From assembly GCA_947644475.1 (NCBI GenBank), contig CANRZQ010000013.1:1-21462 (forward strand): a DNA stretch of 21,462 nucleotides, in the 5' to 3' direction. The notes under the pieces were generated by a model. It did not search any database and was not told the DNA's origin. It worked only from the letters and a program-made list of their open reading frames with translations. Shown here in pieces: positions 7,832-15,959 of the stretch. The first letter of the stretch is position 1. The number at the start of each line of letters is the position of its first letter. The position numbers were made by a program, and so were the translations under genes. Source of the DNA: an uncultured Muribaculaceae bacterium (GTDB lineage: Bacteria > Bacteroidota > Bacteroidia > Bacteroidales > Muribaculaceae).

Positions 7832-8458
7832 ATGCGCAAGATGCTCGTTATATTTGCGGTGATGCTTGCCGCGGCTTTCGGAGCCGTGGCCGAGGAGCGC
7901 ACGCTCGAGCATCCCGGCGACGGGCGCATCCAGTATTGCAAGGGATATTACTGGACCCGCGACGAGGCCGGCGACTCGATGATAGTGTATGTGATGACCG
8001 ACCTGGTGGTGTATCCCGCCATGCGCTTCAAGAACGAGAAGGAGCGGCAGGAATATAACCGCCTGGTGCGCAACGTGAAGTTGACCCTGCCCTATGCAAA
8101 ACTTATTGCCGAGACGCTTGTCGAGACTTACGAGTACCTCGAGACCTTCCCCACGCAGAAGGAGCGCGACCAATATCTCAAAAAGATGGAAAAGGAGATA
8201 TTCGCGCAGTATAAGCCCGTGCTGAAAAAATTCTCGCGCACGCAGGCGCGTATCCTTGTGAAATTGATACAGCGCGAGACCCACCAGTCGTCATACAACA
8301 TTCTGAAAGCATTTCTCGGCACGTTCCGCGCCTCCTTCTGGCAAGGATTCGGCAAACTCTTCGGCGTAAGCCTCAAAGGCACCTACCGGCCCGACAGCGA
8401 TTCCGAGGACTCGCGCATCGAGCGCATCGCCTCGCAGGTCGAATTAGGACTTTTGTGA
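7832..8458 (+). CDS. DUF4294 domain-containing exported protein
   Basis: A 208-aa protein of a Bacteroidetes-specific family of unknown function. An N-terminal signal peptide (MRKMLVIFAVMLAAAFGAVA) leads into the family core VVYPAMRFKNEKERQEYNRL. The charged segment KLTLPYAKLIAETLVETYEY, the stretch KKMEKEIFAQYKPVLKKFSRTQ and the conserved LVKLIQRETHQSSYNILKAF-GTFRASFWQGF match the family along its whole length. I start at the ATG at 7832; a TTG codon directly before it (7829) is in frame but less likely. The 7-nt gap from the GH2 stop suggests translational coupling. A terminator (8592-8633) closes this two-gene unit. No catalytic residues can be named. Confidence 0.85.
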   Translation: MRKMLVIFAVMLAAAFGAVAEERTLEHPGDGRIQYCKGYYWTRDEAGDSMIVYVMTDLVVYPAMRFKNEKERQEYNRLVRNVKLTLPYAKLIAETLVETYEYLETFPTQKERDQYLKKMEKEIFAQYKPVLKKFSRTQARILVKLIQRETHQSSYNILKAFLGTFRASFWQGFGKLFGVSLKGTYRPDSDSEDSRIERIASQVELGLL

Positions 8459-8542
8459 AAAGGAGAAGTGATAAGTGATAAAGGATAGTTCGGGAACTTG
8501 TGCCAACTTGTACGCGATTCTGTGATACGCCCTTGCTTGGAC

Positions 8543-8576
8543 TGCATTGCCACAAGCCGGAGGCTTGTGTTCCTGG
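8543..8576. repeat. Intergenic palindromic repeat, copy R1 (partial)
   Basis: It contains the near-perfect palindrome CACAAGCCGGAGGCTTGTG followed by TTCCTG. Positions 8551-8576 match the reverse complement of 17338-17363 at 25 of 26 bases, and 8543-8563 is identical to 17390-17410. Confidence 0.85.
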
Positions 8577-8591
8577 CTTAATTAACTTTGT

Positions 8592-8633
8592 TTAACTTAA
8601 TGCGCTGGAGAGGCGCGTTAAGTTAATTTTTTT
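8592..8633 (+). terminator. Intrinsic terminator after the GH2-DUF4294 operon
   Basis: A 14-bp stem (8592-8605 with 8613-8626, one T-G wobble pair) with a 7-nt loop is followed at once by seven T residues (8627-8633). Confidence 0.9.
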
Positions 8634-8785
8634 AATAGACGGGGTGGTAAAATTAACGCGTGTGAGGCCAAGAGAGGTTTGACTCCCGGTGGAAATACTT
8701 TGATTTTTTAATGTTAAAAAGTTGCTAATTGCTTGATTATAAGCATAAAAGAGTTTGATTGTAGTTTGATTTACATTTGAGGCTC
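8634..8785 (+). promoter_or_regulatory. AT-rich upstream control region of susC with phased TTTGATT motifs
   Basis: This gene-free stretch carries (T/C)TTGA(T/G)(T/G) motifs at 8699, 8732, 8754, 8765 and 8776. Their spacings are 33, 22, 11 and 11 bp, so they all lie on one helical face. The last is 10 bp before the -33 TTTG at 8786. A regulator-binding role is inferred, not shown. Confidence 0.5.
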
Positions 8786-8816
8786 TTTGTTATACGACTT
8801 TTTAACAATAATTTTG
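8786..8816 (+). promoter_or_regulatory. susC promoter
   Basis: TTTG (8786-8789), a 19-bp spacer and TAATTTTG (8809-8816) are a perfect match to the Bacteroidetes consensus TTTG-N19-21-TAnnTTTG. Transcription would start about 60 nt before the susC ATG in an A-rich leader. Confidence 0.85.
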
Positions 8817-8883
8817 TGAAAAAATTTTCACTAAAGGAAAAATTTACCAAATCTAATTTCAAAAAACTTAAATCAATTAAACT

Positions 8884-11841
8884 ATGAGTATGTCCCTCAA
8901 AAACTGTGCTCTGCGCCGCAGCGTGTTGTTGCTGATTGGACTGCTGACAATGTCGTTGACTACGTTTGCTCAGATCACCGTTACAGGTACGGTGACCGAC
9001 GAGACGGGCGAGACATTAATCGGCGCCACAGTAATGGTTAAAGGAACTTCGATGGGTGTGAATACCGACCTCGACGGTAATTTCACCCTTAACAACGTTC
9101 CTTCCGACGGCATCCTTACCGTTTCTTATGTGGGTTACGAACCCCAGGAAGTGGAAGTAAAAGGACGCACTACTATTAATGTAATGATGATGAACGACAC
9201 ACAGTCGCTCGACGAAGTGGTTGTCATCGGTTACGGCTCGCTCAGCCGCCGCGAACTTTCGAGCTCGATCGTGCAAGTGAGCAAGGACGATTTCCAGGTG
9301 GGTGCCATGAACAACCCCATGGAAATGCTTACCGGTAAAGTAGCCGGTCTTAACGTAACATCCGACGCATCGGCCAACCCGAACGCATCGTCGAGCCTTC
9401 AGGTGCGCGGTGCCACATCGCTTTCTGCCGGCAACGGCCCGCTCGTTGTGATCGACGGTATCGCCGGCGGTGACATCCGCAACCTTTCGCCCCAGGACAT
9501 CGAATCGATGACCGTGCTCAAAGACGCCGCTTCCGCTGCCATCTACGGTACACGCGGTGCCAACGGTGTGATCCTCGTTACTACCCGTCGCGGCAACGCC
9601 GGCGGTGAAGGCGCTTCCATCACCTACGACGGATATATCTCTCTTGCTTTCGCAAAGAACAAGCCCGAAGTGCTCACAGCCGATGAATTCCGCCGCAGCC
9701 GCCGTCAGGCCGACTATGGCTACAACACCGACTGGTACGACCTCATAACCCGCGACTACGCTTACGACACCAACCACTACCTCGCAATCGACGGCAACAC
9801 AGCCAACGGTTCATACTCCGGCTCTATCTCTTATAAGAAAGCCAACGGTCTCGACATCGTATCGGGCCGCGAGGAATATGGCTTGCGCTTCTCCCTCCAG
9901 CAGTCGGCTCTCGACCGCCGCTTGCAGTTCACCACCTCTCTCTCGACACGTCGCGTGAATGAAAAATGGGGTGACGACGGCATGTTTGACACCGCCCTCG
10001 GCTTCAACCCCACCATGCCTGTTTACAACGAAGACGGCACTTACTACCAGCCCACTTCGCCCACCGACATCAAGAACCCCGTTCAGCAACTTAAAGTGAA
10101 CACCAGCGAGGGCCGTCGCATATATGTGCTCGGTAACGCCGACCTCAAATGGAACGTATGGAGCAACGACAACAACCGCGTCTACACCAACCTCTCCTAC
10201 GCTATCCAGTACAACGACCTCAAAAGCGACTACTACACCCCCTCCACCTCCGGTGAATCCTTCTGGAACGGCTACAAAGGCCGCGCTTCCATCCAATACC
10301 AGAAATGGTGGACCAACATGTTGGAATGGACCGGCAACTACCAGTTCACCAACGACGAACACGACGCCAAAGTGCTCGTGGGCTACACCTTCGAACGCTC
10401 CAACTGGGAACAGATGTTCATGGAGAACAAAAACTTCGACTACGACTCGCTCCTCTGGCACGGCATCGGTTCCGGTTCCTACCTTAAAGACGGTCTTGCC
10501 AACATGTACGCCGGCAAATCCGAATCTACCCTCATCGGTTTCTTCGGCCGTGTGAACTACAACTGGCGCAACCTCCTCATGGCTTCCGCTTCTCTCCGCT
10601 ACGAAGGCTCCACCAAATTCGGTGCCGACCACAAGTGGGGTGCTTTCCCCTCCGCATCTTTGGCATGGGAAATGACCAACATGAGCTTCATGGAAGACCT
10701 CACCGACAAAATCCAGACCTTGAAGCCCCGTGTATCTTACGGTGTGACCGGCCGTAGCGACTTCGACTCCTACAAGGCTATCTCCACCTACTCGCAGAGC
10801 GGTGCCTACAAATTCCCCAACGGATGGCAGAACGGTTTCCGTCCGTCAAGCAACGCCAACTCGATGCTCGGCTGGGAAAAACTCGTTTCGGCCAACATTG
10901 GTGTTGACTTCATGTTCTTCAACCGCCTCGGTGGTTCTATCGAATACTTCGACCGCCGCTCGCAGGACCTCCTCTACAACTACACCGCTCCCCAGCCCCC
11001 GTATGTATATTCCGACATCCTCGTGAACGTAGGTACTACAAAGAACACCGGTATCGAAATCGCCCTCGACTACGATGTGTTCAACGACACCCCCGTGAAG
11101 TGGACCACCGGCGTGAACTACTCCTGGGGCACAACCAAACTCACCAAACTGTCCAACGACATCTACAAGGCATCTTACCTCGACCTCTACCAACTTCCCG
11201 GTATCGGTACGAACACCTACTTCTTCCGTGTTGAGGAAGGCAACAAGATCGCCCTGTACTACGGTTACAAATACTGCGGTGTGAACGAAGCCGGCGACAT
11301 CATGGTGCTCAACAAAGACAACGAGCCCATCCTCGCCACACAGGCCAACCCCGAAGACAAGCGTGTGATCGGCAACGGTGCTCCCGAGCACTTCCTCACA
11401 TGGTCCAACGACATCAAGTACAAGAACTGGGACCTCAGCCTCATGTTCAACGGCGCCTTCGGCTTCGACATCTACAACATGCGCAAATACGGCATGGGTC
11501 TCCGCGGCAGCGGCCAGGCCAACGTGCTCCGCACAGCCTACACCAAAGATAAGAACGTATATGCCTCCAGCGGTGTGATTTCATCATACTTCCTTGAAAA
11601 AGGCGACTACTTCAAACTCCAGAACGTAACCCTCGGCTACACAGTGCCCCTCAAGCGCGGCTCGCTCGTGCAGAGCCTCCGCCTCTACGTGGCAGCCAAG
11701 AACCTCTTCACCATCACCGGCTACTCCGGTAACGATCCCTCGATCGTAAACCAGAACGGTATCACCCCGGGTATCGACACTGCAAGTTCATATCCCGAAT
11801 CCACATCTGTGACATTCGGTGTGACACTGCGCTTCAAATAA
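8884..11841 (+). CDS. susC: SusC-like TonB-dependent outer-membrane transporter
   Basis: This 985-aa outer-membrane importer forms the barrel of a SusCD pair and takes up oligosaccharides using TonB energy. A signal peptide (1-30, cleavage after TTFAQ) precedes the carboxypeptidase D regulatory-like domain (about 32-102, TGTVTDETGETLIGATVMVK). A TonB-box-like DEVVVIGYG (110-118) and the plug (about 125-240) follow, the plug with LVVIDGIAGGDIRNLSP, IESMTVLKDAASAAIYG and RGANGVILVTT. The beta-barrel ends in TSVTFGVTLRFK with the aromatic terminal residue expected for BAM insertion. Length is normal for the family. The codon use is strongly biased, as in highly expressed genes. susD starts 26 nt downstream. 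Specificity cannot be read from the barrel; it comes from the neighbouring GH13/GH97/CBM26 genes. Confidence 0.96.
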   Translation: MSMSLKNCALRRSVLLLIGLLTMSLTTFAQITVTGTVTDETGETLIGATVMVKGTSMGVNTDLDGNFTLNNVPSDGILTVSYVGYEPQEVEVKGRTTINVMMMNDTQSLDEVVVIGYGSLSRRELSSSIVQVSKDDFQVGAMNNPMEMLTGKVAGLNVTSDASANPNASSSLQVRGATSLSAGNGPLVVIDGIAGGDIRNLSPQDIESMTVLKDAASAAIYGTRGANGVILVTTRRGNAGGEGASITYDGYISLAFAKNKPEVLTADEFRRSRRQADYGYNTDWYDLITRDYAYDTNHYLAIDGNTANGSYSGSISYKKANGLDIVSGREEYGLRFSLQQSALDRRLQFTTSLSTRRVNEKWGDDGMFDTALGFNPTMPVYNEDGTYYQPTSPTDIKNPVQQLKVNTSEGRRIYVLGNADLKWNVWSNDNNRVYTNLSYAIQYNDLKSDYYTPSTSGESFWNGYKGRASIQYQKWWTNMLEWTGNYQFTNDEHDAKVLVGYTFERSNWEQMFMENKNFDYDSLLWHGIGSGSYLKDGLANMYAGKSESTLIGFFGRVNYNWRNLLMASASLRYEGSTKFGADHKWGAFPSASLAWEMTNMSFMEDLTDKIQTLKPRVSYGVTGRSDFDSYKAISTYSQSGAYKFPNGWQNGFRPSSNANSMLGWEKLVSANIGVDFMFFNRLGGSIEYFDRRSQDLLYNYTAPQPPYVYSDILVNVGTTKNTGIEIALDYDVFNDTPVKWTTGVNYSWGTTKLTKLSNDIYKASYLDLYQLPGIGTNTYFFRVEEGNKIALYYGYKYCGVNEAGDIMVLNKDNEPILATQANPEDKRVIGNGAPEHFLTWSNDIKYKNWDLSLMFNGAFGFDIYNMRKYGMGLRGSGQANVLRTAYTKDKNVYASSGVISSYFLEKGDYFKLQNVTLGYTVPLKRGSLVQSLRLYVAAKNLFTITGYSGNDPSIVNQNGITPGIDTASSYPESTSVTFGVTLRFK

Positions 11842-11867
11842 TCGATAACTTACAGATTTAAAACACA

Positions 11868-13712
11868 ATGAAACACTATATATCACTGGGCCTTGGTGTG
11901 CTTGCCGCCGTGTCGGTTTCGATGTCCTCCTGCACCGACCTCGACGAAAAGGTCTACGACCGCGTGGACGCCGGCGCTTACTACCAGAACGAGACTTCCG
12001 TTCAGGCCGCCATCGCTCCCATCTACGCCAACATCGTCAGTGGCAACTCTTACGAGAAAAATAACTTCCTTCAGGAACTGTCGGCCGACCAGATTGCATG
12101 GCGCACCTGGAACGGCGGCGCATGGGGCTGGGACGAAGCCGAAAAATTCGTGCTCTCCGCACAGTCTTGGACTTCCGAATCTGTAATCATCAAGCAGGCT
12201 TGGGATGCAGCATGGACCACTATCGGCCTTTGCAACCTCCTTATCCATGACCTTAACGGCATCAATGCCGAGTCTATCGGCATGACCGAAGAAGCCAAGC
12301 AGATGTATATCGCCGAAGTACGCTCGATGCGCGCATGGGCATATTACAAGAACTTCGAACTCTGGGGCGGTGCTCTTCCCTTGAACACCGAGCCCCCGAG
12401 CGGCAACAACATTCCCGGCTCGGCCGACCCCGACTTCGACACCTCCTGCAAGAAAATCTTCGAATTCATCTCCACTGAACTCGACGAATCCCGTCCCTTC
12501 CTTATGAAAGAAGACGGCTCGCGTTCCTCGATGATCCGCATGAACCAGGCTGCAAACCGCATGATCAAGATGCGTCTGCTCCTCAATGCCGAAGTGTTCA
12601 TCAAAGAAGCCAAATACACTGATGCCGCAGCAATTGCCCAAGACATCATCGACGGCGTTTACGGACAGTATGACCTCGCATCCGACTACCGCGACGTATT
12701 CGGCTACAACAATTACTCCTGCCCCGAAATCATCTTCGCTTATGCAGCAGAAGTTGGCCAGCTCGACTTCGGCAATATGCGTAACTTCCCCTTCCTTGCC
12801 TATAACTACGACGAATACTTCGGCGGCAAGACTGACGGTGCCGGCGGCGCATGGAACTGCGTTATCGTAGCCCCCTCGCACGACAACTCCGGCACAGTGC
12901 TCCCCACAGGCGGTACTGACACCGGCGGCAAGAGCTTCGTCTTCGACTACGGCGACAAACTCGGCTCGCTCTTCGACCGTATGTCCGACCTCGACGTGCG
13001 CAAGCAGCCCTATGTTTGGGATATTGCCTCCAATAACTACCGAGGCATGTTCCTTATGGGCGAGATGAAAGCAAACTTCGGTACGGGCAAAGATCCCATG
13101 AAAGCCGATGCCGACCGCGACGGCGAACCCCTCGTATATGTCGACCAGGTCGGCACATTCAAGAACCTTGGCCGCGACCTCGAAGTGGTGATGTCACCCC
13201 GCTGGGGCGAAACCAACTCGGGCTACCGTCTCATCAAATACCCGATTGCTCCCCCCTCGACCGAACTTAACTTCCGCAACATCGGCGAAGTTGAATTCCG
13301 TCTTGCCGAGGCTTACTACACCCTCGCCGAATGCAAGATGCGTGCCGGCGACGCCAACGGTGCCAAGGCTCTCGTAAATAAAGTTCGTGCCCGTTACTTC
13401 AACGGCACTGCCGCCGACCTCGAAAGCGAGACAATCCCCGGCGCCAACGTTTCGAAGAACCCCTTCAAATCGTTCGACCTCGACTGGATGCTCTCTGAAT
13501 GGGGCCTCGAATTCATCAACGAAGGCTACCGCCGCCGTACCGACCTCCGTCGCTTCGACAAATTCACACAAGGCCAGTGGTGGTTCTACGGCCGCGCCGA
13601 CGAATCCGGCTACGACCTGCCCGCTAAACGCGACCGCAAGTACGAATGGTATCCTCTGCCCCAGACAGCCCTTATGGTTAACCCCGGTCTCGTTCAGACC
13701 CCCGGCTATTAA
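11868..13712 (+). CDS. susD: SusD-like surface glycan-binding lipoprotein (RagB/SusD family)
   Basis: A 614-aa outer-membrane lipoprotein that acts as the lid of the SusC transporter and binds the incoming glycan. The lipoprotein signal ends at VSMSSC with lipidated Cys22, followed by TDLDEKVYDRVDAGAYYQ. The tetratricopeptide-type helical scaffold is recognisable at AEVRSMRAWAYYKNFELWGG, FEFISTELDESRPF, NRMIKMRLLLNAEVFI and EVEFRLAEAYYTLAECKMRAG. The conserved C-terminal SusD region follows at GLEFINEGYRRRTDLRRFDKF and YEWYPLPQTALMVNPGL. It is longer than B. theta SusD (about 550 aa, from memory). It lies 26 nt after susC and 34 nt before the CBM26 gene, as in an operon. Confidence 0.96.
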   Translation: MKHYISLGLGVLAAVSVSMSSCTDLDEKVYDRVDAGAYYQNETSVQAAIAPIYANIVSGNSYEKNNFLQELSADQIAWRTWNGGAWGWDEAEKFVLSAQSWTSESVIIKQAWDAAWTTIGLCNLLIHDLNGINAESIGMTEEAKQMYIAEVRSMRAWAYYKNFELWGGALPLNTEPPSGNNIPGSADPDFDTSCKKIFEFISTELDESRPFLMKEDGSRSSMIRMNQAANRMIKMRLLLNAEVFIKEAKYTDAAAIAQDIIDGVYGQYDLASDYRDVFGYNNYSCPEIIFAYAAEVGQLDFGNMRNFPFLAYNYDEYFGGKTDGAGGAWNCVIVAPSHDNSGTVLPTGGTDTGGKSFVFDYGDKLGSLFDRMSDLDVRKQPYVWDIASNNYRGMFLMGEMKANFGTGKDPMKADADRDGEPLVYVDQVGTFKNLGRDLEVVMSPRWGETNSGYRLIKYPIAPPSTELNFRNIGEVEFRLAEAYYTLAECKMRAGDANGAKALVNKVRARYFNGTAADLESETIPGANVSKNPFKSFDLDWMLSEWGLEFINEGYRRRTDLRRFDKFTQGQWWFYGRADESGYDLPAKRDRKYEWYPLPQTALMVNPGLVQTPGY

Positions 13713-13746
13713 TGAGTAATTGGCTCACTATCAAATCTTAAAAACA

Positions 13747-15489
13747 ATGAAAAATTATAAGATATTCAATCTGCTGGCACTCGTGCTCCTTCTCTTCGCT
13801 TCGGCAGCATGCAGCAAGGACGACCTCGTGTTCGACCATGAGTTGCCCCAGTTCCCCACAAAGGAAGGCGCCTACCTCCTCGAGGTGATCATGCCTCAGG
13901 CCACTGTGGTCGACAACGACATTTACATCGTGGGCGCATTCAACGGCGGCGACCCCGAAGCCGTTGTAGGCGACATGCGCTGGAAACTCGAAAAATGCGA
14001 GAACAACAACGTGAAATGGGGTATCTACCTCTATCCCTCCGATTTCGCAGAAGGCACATCGCTTGCCGATGGCTACACCTTCTATAACGAGCAGCAAGGC
14101 CTCGAGAAATCGCTCCGCAACGAAGACGTGCTCCACACAGAGGCTCCCGAACTTGGCGGCCGCATCAACGTGACAGTCGACCGCTGGGCCGCTTACTTCG
14201 AGACTCCCGTCGATCCCGGTGAAATACCCCACGACGGCTATGTAATCTACGTCGACGACCAGACCGGCTGGGATGCCCTCGCAATGTACGCTTGGGGCGA
14301 GGCCGAAATCTGCGGCGCATGGCCCGGCATGACTCCCACCGGCACCGTAGAAATCAGCGGCACACGCTGGAAATACTTCGACACCGGCGCTGCCAACGAA
14401 GGCCTCACCGAGCACCTCATCTTCAACAATAACAACGGCGGCACACAACTTAACGACTTCGACGTTGTCCTCGACCGCGACTACTACGTTCGCATCACAG
14501 CCGACGGCTGCGAGGAAGTTACTGTTGAGCCTTCCGTTAAACACGACGGCTACGCTATCTTCGTTATTAACAATACCGGCTGGGACGGAATCTTCATGTA
14601 CGCATGGGGCGACAACATCCCCGAACTCTTCGGCAACTGGCCCGGCATCGCTCCCACAGGCACCCAGACTATCAACGGCGTGGAATACACCTACTGGGAC
14701 TGCGGCCAGGCAAACAACGGCCTCCACTACAACTTCATCGCCAACAACAACAGCGGCAAGCAGATCGAGAACAACGACATCCTCGGCGTTGACCTCAACC
14801 AGGATTACTACTTCCTGCTCACCTCCGACCTCAAGGTTGAAGTTGTTGACCCGAAGAATCCTCCCGTTGTAGGCCCGGTTGAACCCGATCCCACACCCGA
14901 GACTAACCCCTACACCATCTATGTGCACAACACCCTCGATTGGGCCTCCAACTACATTTATGCATGGGGCGACAGTGAAGTGTTCGGCGGATGGCCCGGC
15001 AAGGCTGCCGACCTCGTGGTCGACATCGACGGCGCTGACTATCAGGCATTCAAATATGATGGTGCGGGCGAGACCCTCAACCTCATCCTCAACGACAACA
15101 ACGGTCAGCAGGTCGACGGTCCCGCAATTACGGGCGACAACAACTACTACTTCGAAGTCACAGCTAACGGTTGGGAAGCAGTTAATCCTAACACCAGCAA
15201 GACTTGCAAAATCTATGTTGCCGACGAGACCGGCTGGGATGCACTCACCCTTTATGCCTGGGGCGACAGTGAAGTGTTCGGCGGATGGCCCGGTGTTTCT
15301 CCTGTTGGAACTGAGACAATTGGCGTTCCCCTTAAATACTTTGAAGTGACAGGCAATGGCGAATCTGTAAACCTCATCTTCAACAATAATGGCGGAGGCG
15401 AACAACTTGCCGACTACAACATCACGCTCAACCGTAACTATTACCTTCGACTCACTGCCGACGGCGTGACCGAAATCTCCAAACCCTAA
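13747..15489 (+). CDS. SusE/SusF-like starch-binding lipoprotein with four CBM26-like modules
   Basis: A 580-aa surface glycan-binding lipoprotein in the SusE/F position. The signal peptide ends at FASAAC (Cys22). An N-terminal beta-sandwich (about 25-155, LEVIMPQATVVDNDIYIVG) resembles the SusE/F N-domain. Four repeated modules follow, beginning near residues 162, 266, 387 and 485. Each has YIxV, W(D/A)xxxxYAWG, a WPG turn and an FNNN/DNN-type loop, ending in YYxxxTAxG, the pattern of starch-binding module 26. A proline-rich linker (about 370-386) separates modules 2 and 3. Modules 3 and 4 share a 35-nt identical DNA stretch. I start at the ATG at 13747; the 9 codons upstream lack a signal sequence. 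The single tetra-modular protein probably replaces both SusE and SusF. A hairpin follows at 15514-15564. Confidence 0.88.
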   Translation: MKNYKIFNLLALVLLLFASAACSKDDLVFDHELPQFPTKEGAYLLEVIMPQATVVDNDIYIVGAFNGGDPEAVVGDMRWKLEKCENNNVKWGIYLYPSDFAEGTSLADGYTFYNEQQGLEKSLRNEDVLHTEAPELGGRINVTVDRWAAYFETPVDPGEIPHDGYVIYVDDQTGWDALAMYAWGEAEICGAWPGMTPTGTVEISGTRWKYFDTGAANEGLTEHLIFNNNNGGTQLNDFDVVLDRDYYVRITADGCEEVTVEPSVKHDGYAIFVINNTGWDGIFMYAWGDNIPELFGNWPGIAPTGTQTINGVEYTYWDCGQANNGLHYNFIANNNSGKQIENNDILGVDLNQDYYFLLTSDLKVEVVDPKNPPVVGPVEPDPTPETNPYTIYVHNTLDWASNYIYAWGDSEVFGGWPGKAADLVVDIDGADYQAFKYDGAGETLNLILNDNNGQQVDGPAITGDNNYYFEVTANGWEAVNPNTSKTCKIYVADETGWDALTLYAWGDSEVFGGWPGVSPVGTETIGVPLKYFEVTGNGESVNLIFNNNGGGEQLADYNITLNRNYYLRLTADGVTEISKP

Positions 15490-15513
15490 GGTAGTTAGTT
15501 ATATAAAATAATA

Positions 15514-15564
15514 GTTGGGAAGTTAAGAAGTCTTGGAACTTCTCGGCTTCCCAACTTGTTTTAT
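15514..15564 (+). terminator. Terminator-like hairpin between the binding and enzyme halves of the PUL
   Basis: GTTGGGAAG (15514-15522) pairs with CTTCCCAAC (15547-15555), with an inner GAAGT/ACTTC stem, and is followed by TTGTTTTAT. The broken T-run suggests partial termination, which would lower amylase and GH97 expression relative to susCD. Confidence 0.65.
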
Positions 15565-15569
15565 CTCTT

Positions 15570-15623
15570 AGGAACACTAACCGCGAAGCGCTTTGCCTTT
15601 GGCAAAGAACTCTCCGGCTTGTG
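15570..15623. repeat. Intergenic palindromic repeat, copy R2
   Basis: The segment 15570-15620 matches 19729-19779 in the same orientation at 47 of 51 bases. Three of the four differences form the loop of the stem CTTTGCC-nnn-GGCAAAG, which reads TTT here and AAA at the other copy. It is inverted relative to the copy at 17401-17456. Confidence 0.88.
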
Positions 15624-15659
15624 AGAATAACCCCGCAAGCCATAATTACGGTGCATCGT

Positions 15660-15890
15660 GTCTCCGTCAGGAGACAAATAATATAGCGCGGGGCGACAGC
15701 CCCGGGAATCGCGGAATGAATTTAATAAAGGTATTGGAGCGGAGGCCGGCCGGAGCGTTCGAAAATACCAACCGAGGCGCAGAACGCTACGCAGTCGCTC
15801 GCTCCATCACCAATATGGACCAAATTCTGCATACCGGGGGTGGAGCGATAGCGGAACCCCCGGCTATATTCTTGAATCGCTACGCGATTC
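15660..15890. repeat. Array of four short hairpins without a gene
   Basis: The hairpins are GTCTCC-GTCA-GGAGAC (15660-15675), CGGGGC-GACA-GCCCCG (15689-15704), CCGGGGGT...ACCCCCGG (15834-15863) and GAATCGC-TAC-GCGATTC (15874-15890). None has a T-run. A 112-codon open frame runs across the area but shows no protein-like features. Together with R2 and the terminator-like hairpin it fills the 470-bp gap before the amylase gene. No consensus promoter was found in that gap. Confidence 0.7.
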
Positions 15891-15959
15891 CATGCACAGT
15901 ATTTTCTGCTTGTGCCATAATTAACCTGTAAAACAACATAATCTTCTATTTATCCTAAA

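Noticed and set aside
13738..15405. A 555-codon open frame antisense to the CBM26 protein
   Set aside because: Its repeats are the mirror of the four CBM26 modules on the other strand; there is no signal peptide, promoter or family resemblance.
15593..15931. A 112-codon open frame between the CBM26 gene and the amylase
   Set aside because: It consists of repeat R2 and the hairpin array, has no protein-like pattern, and is best read as repeat-derived.
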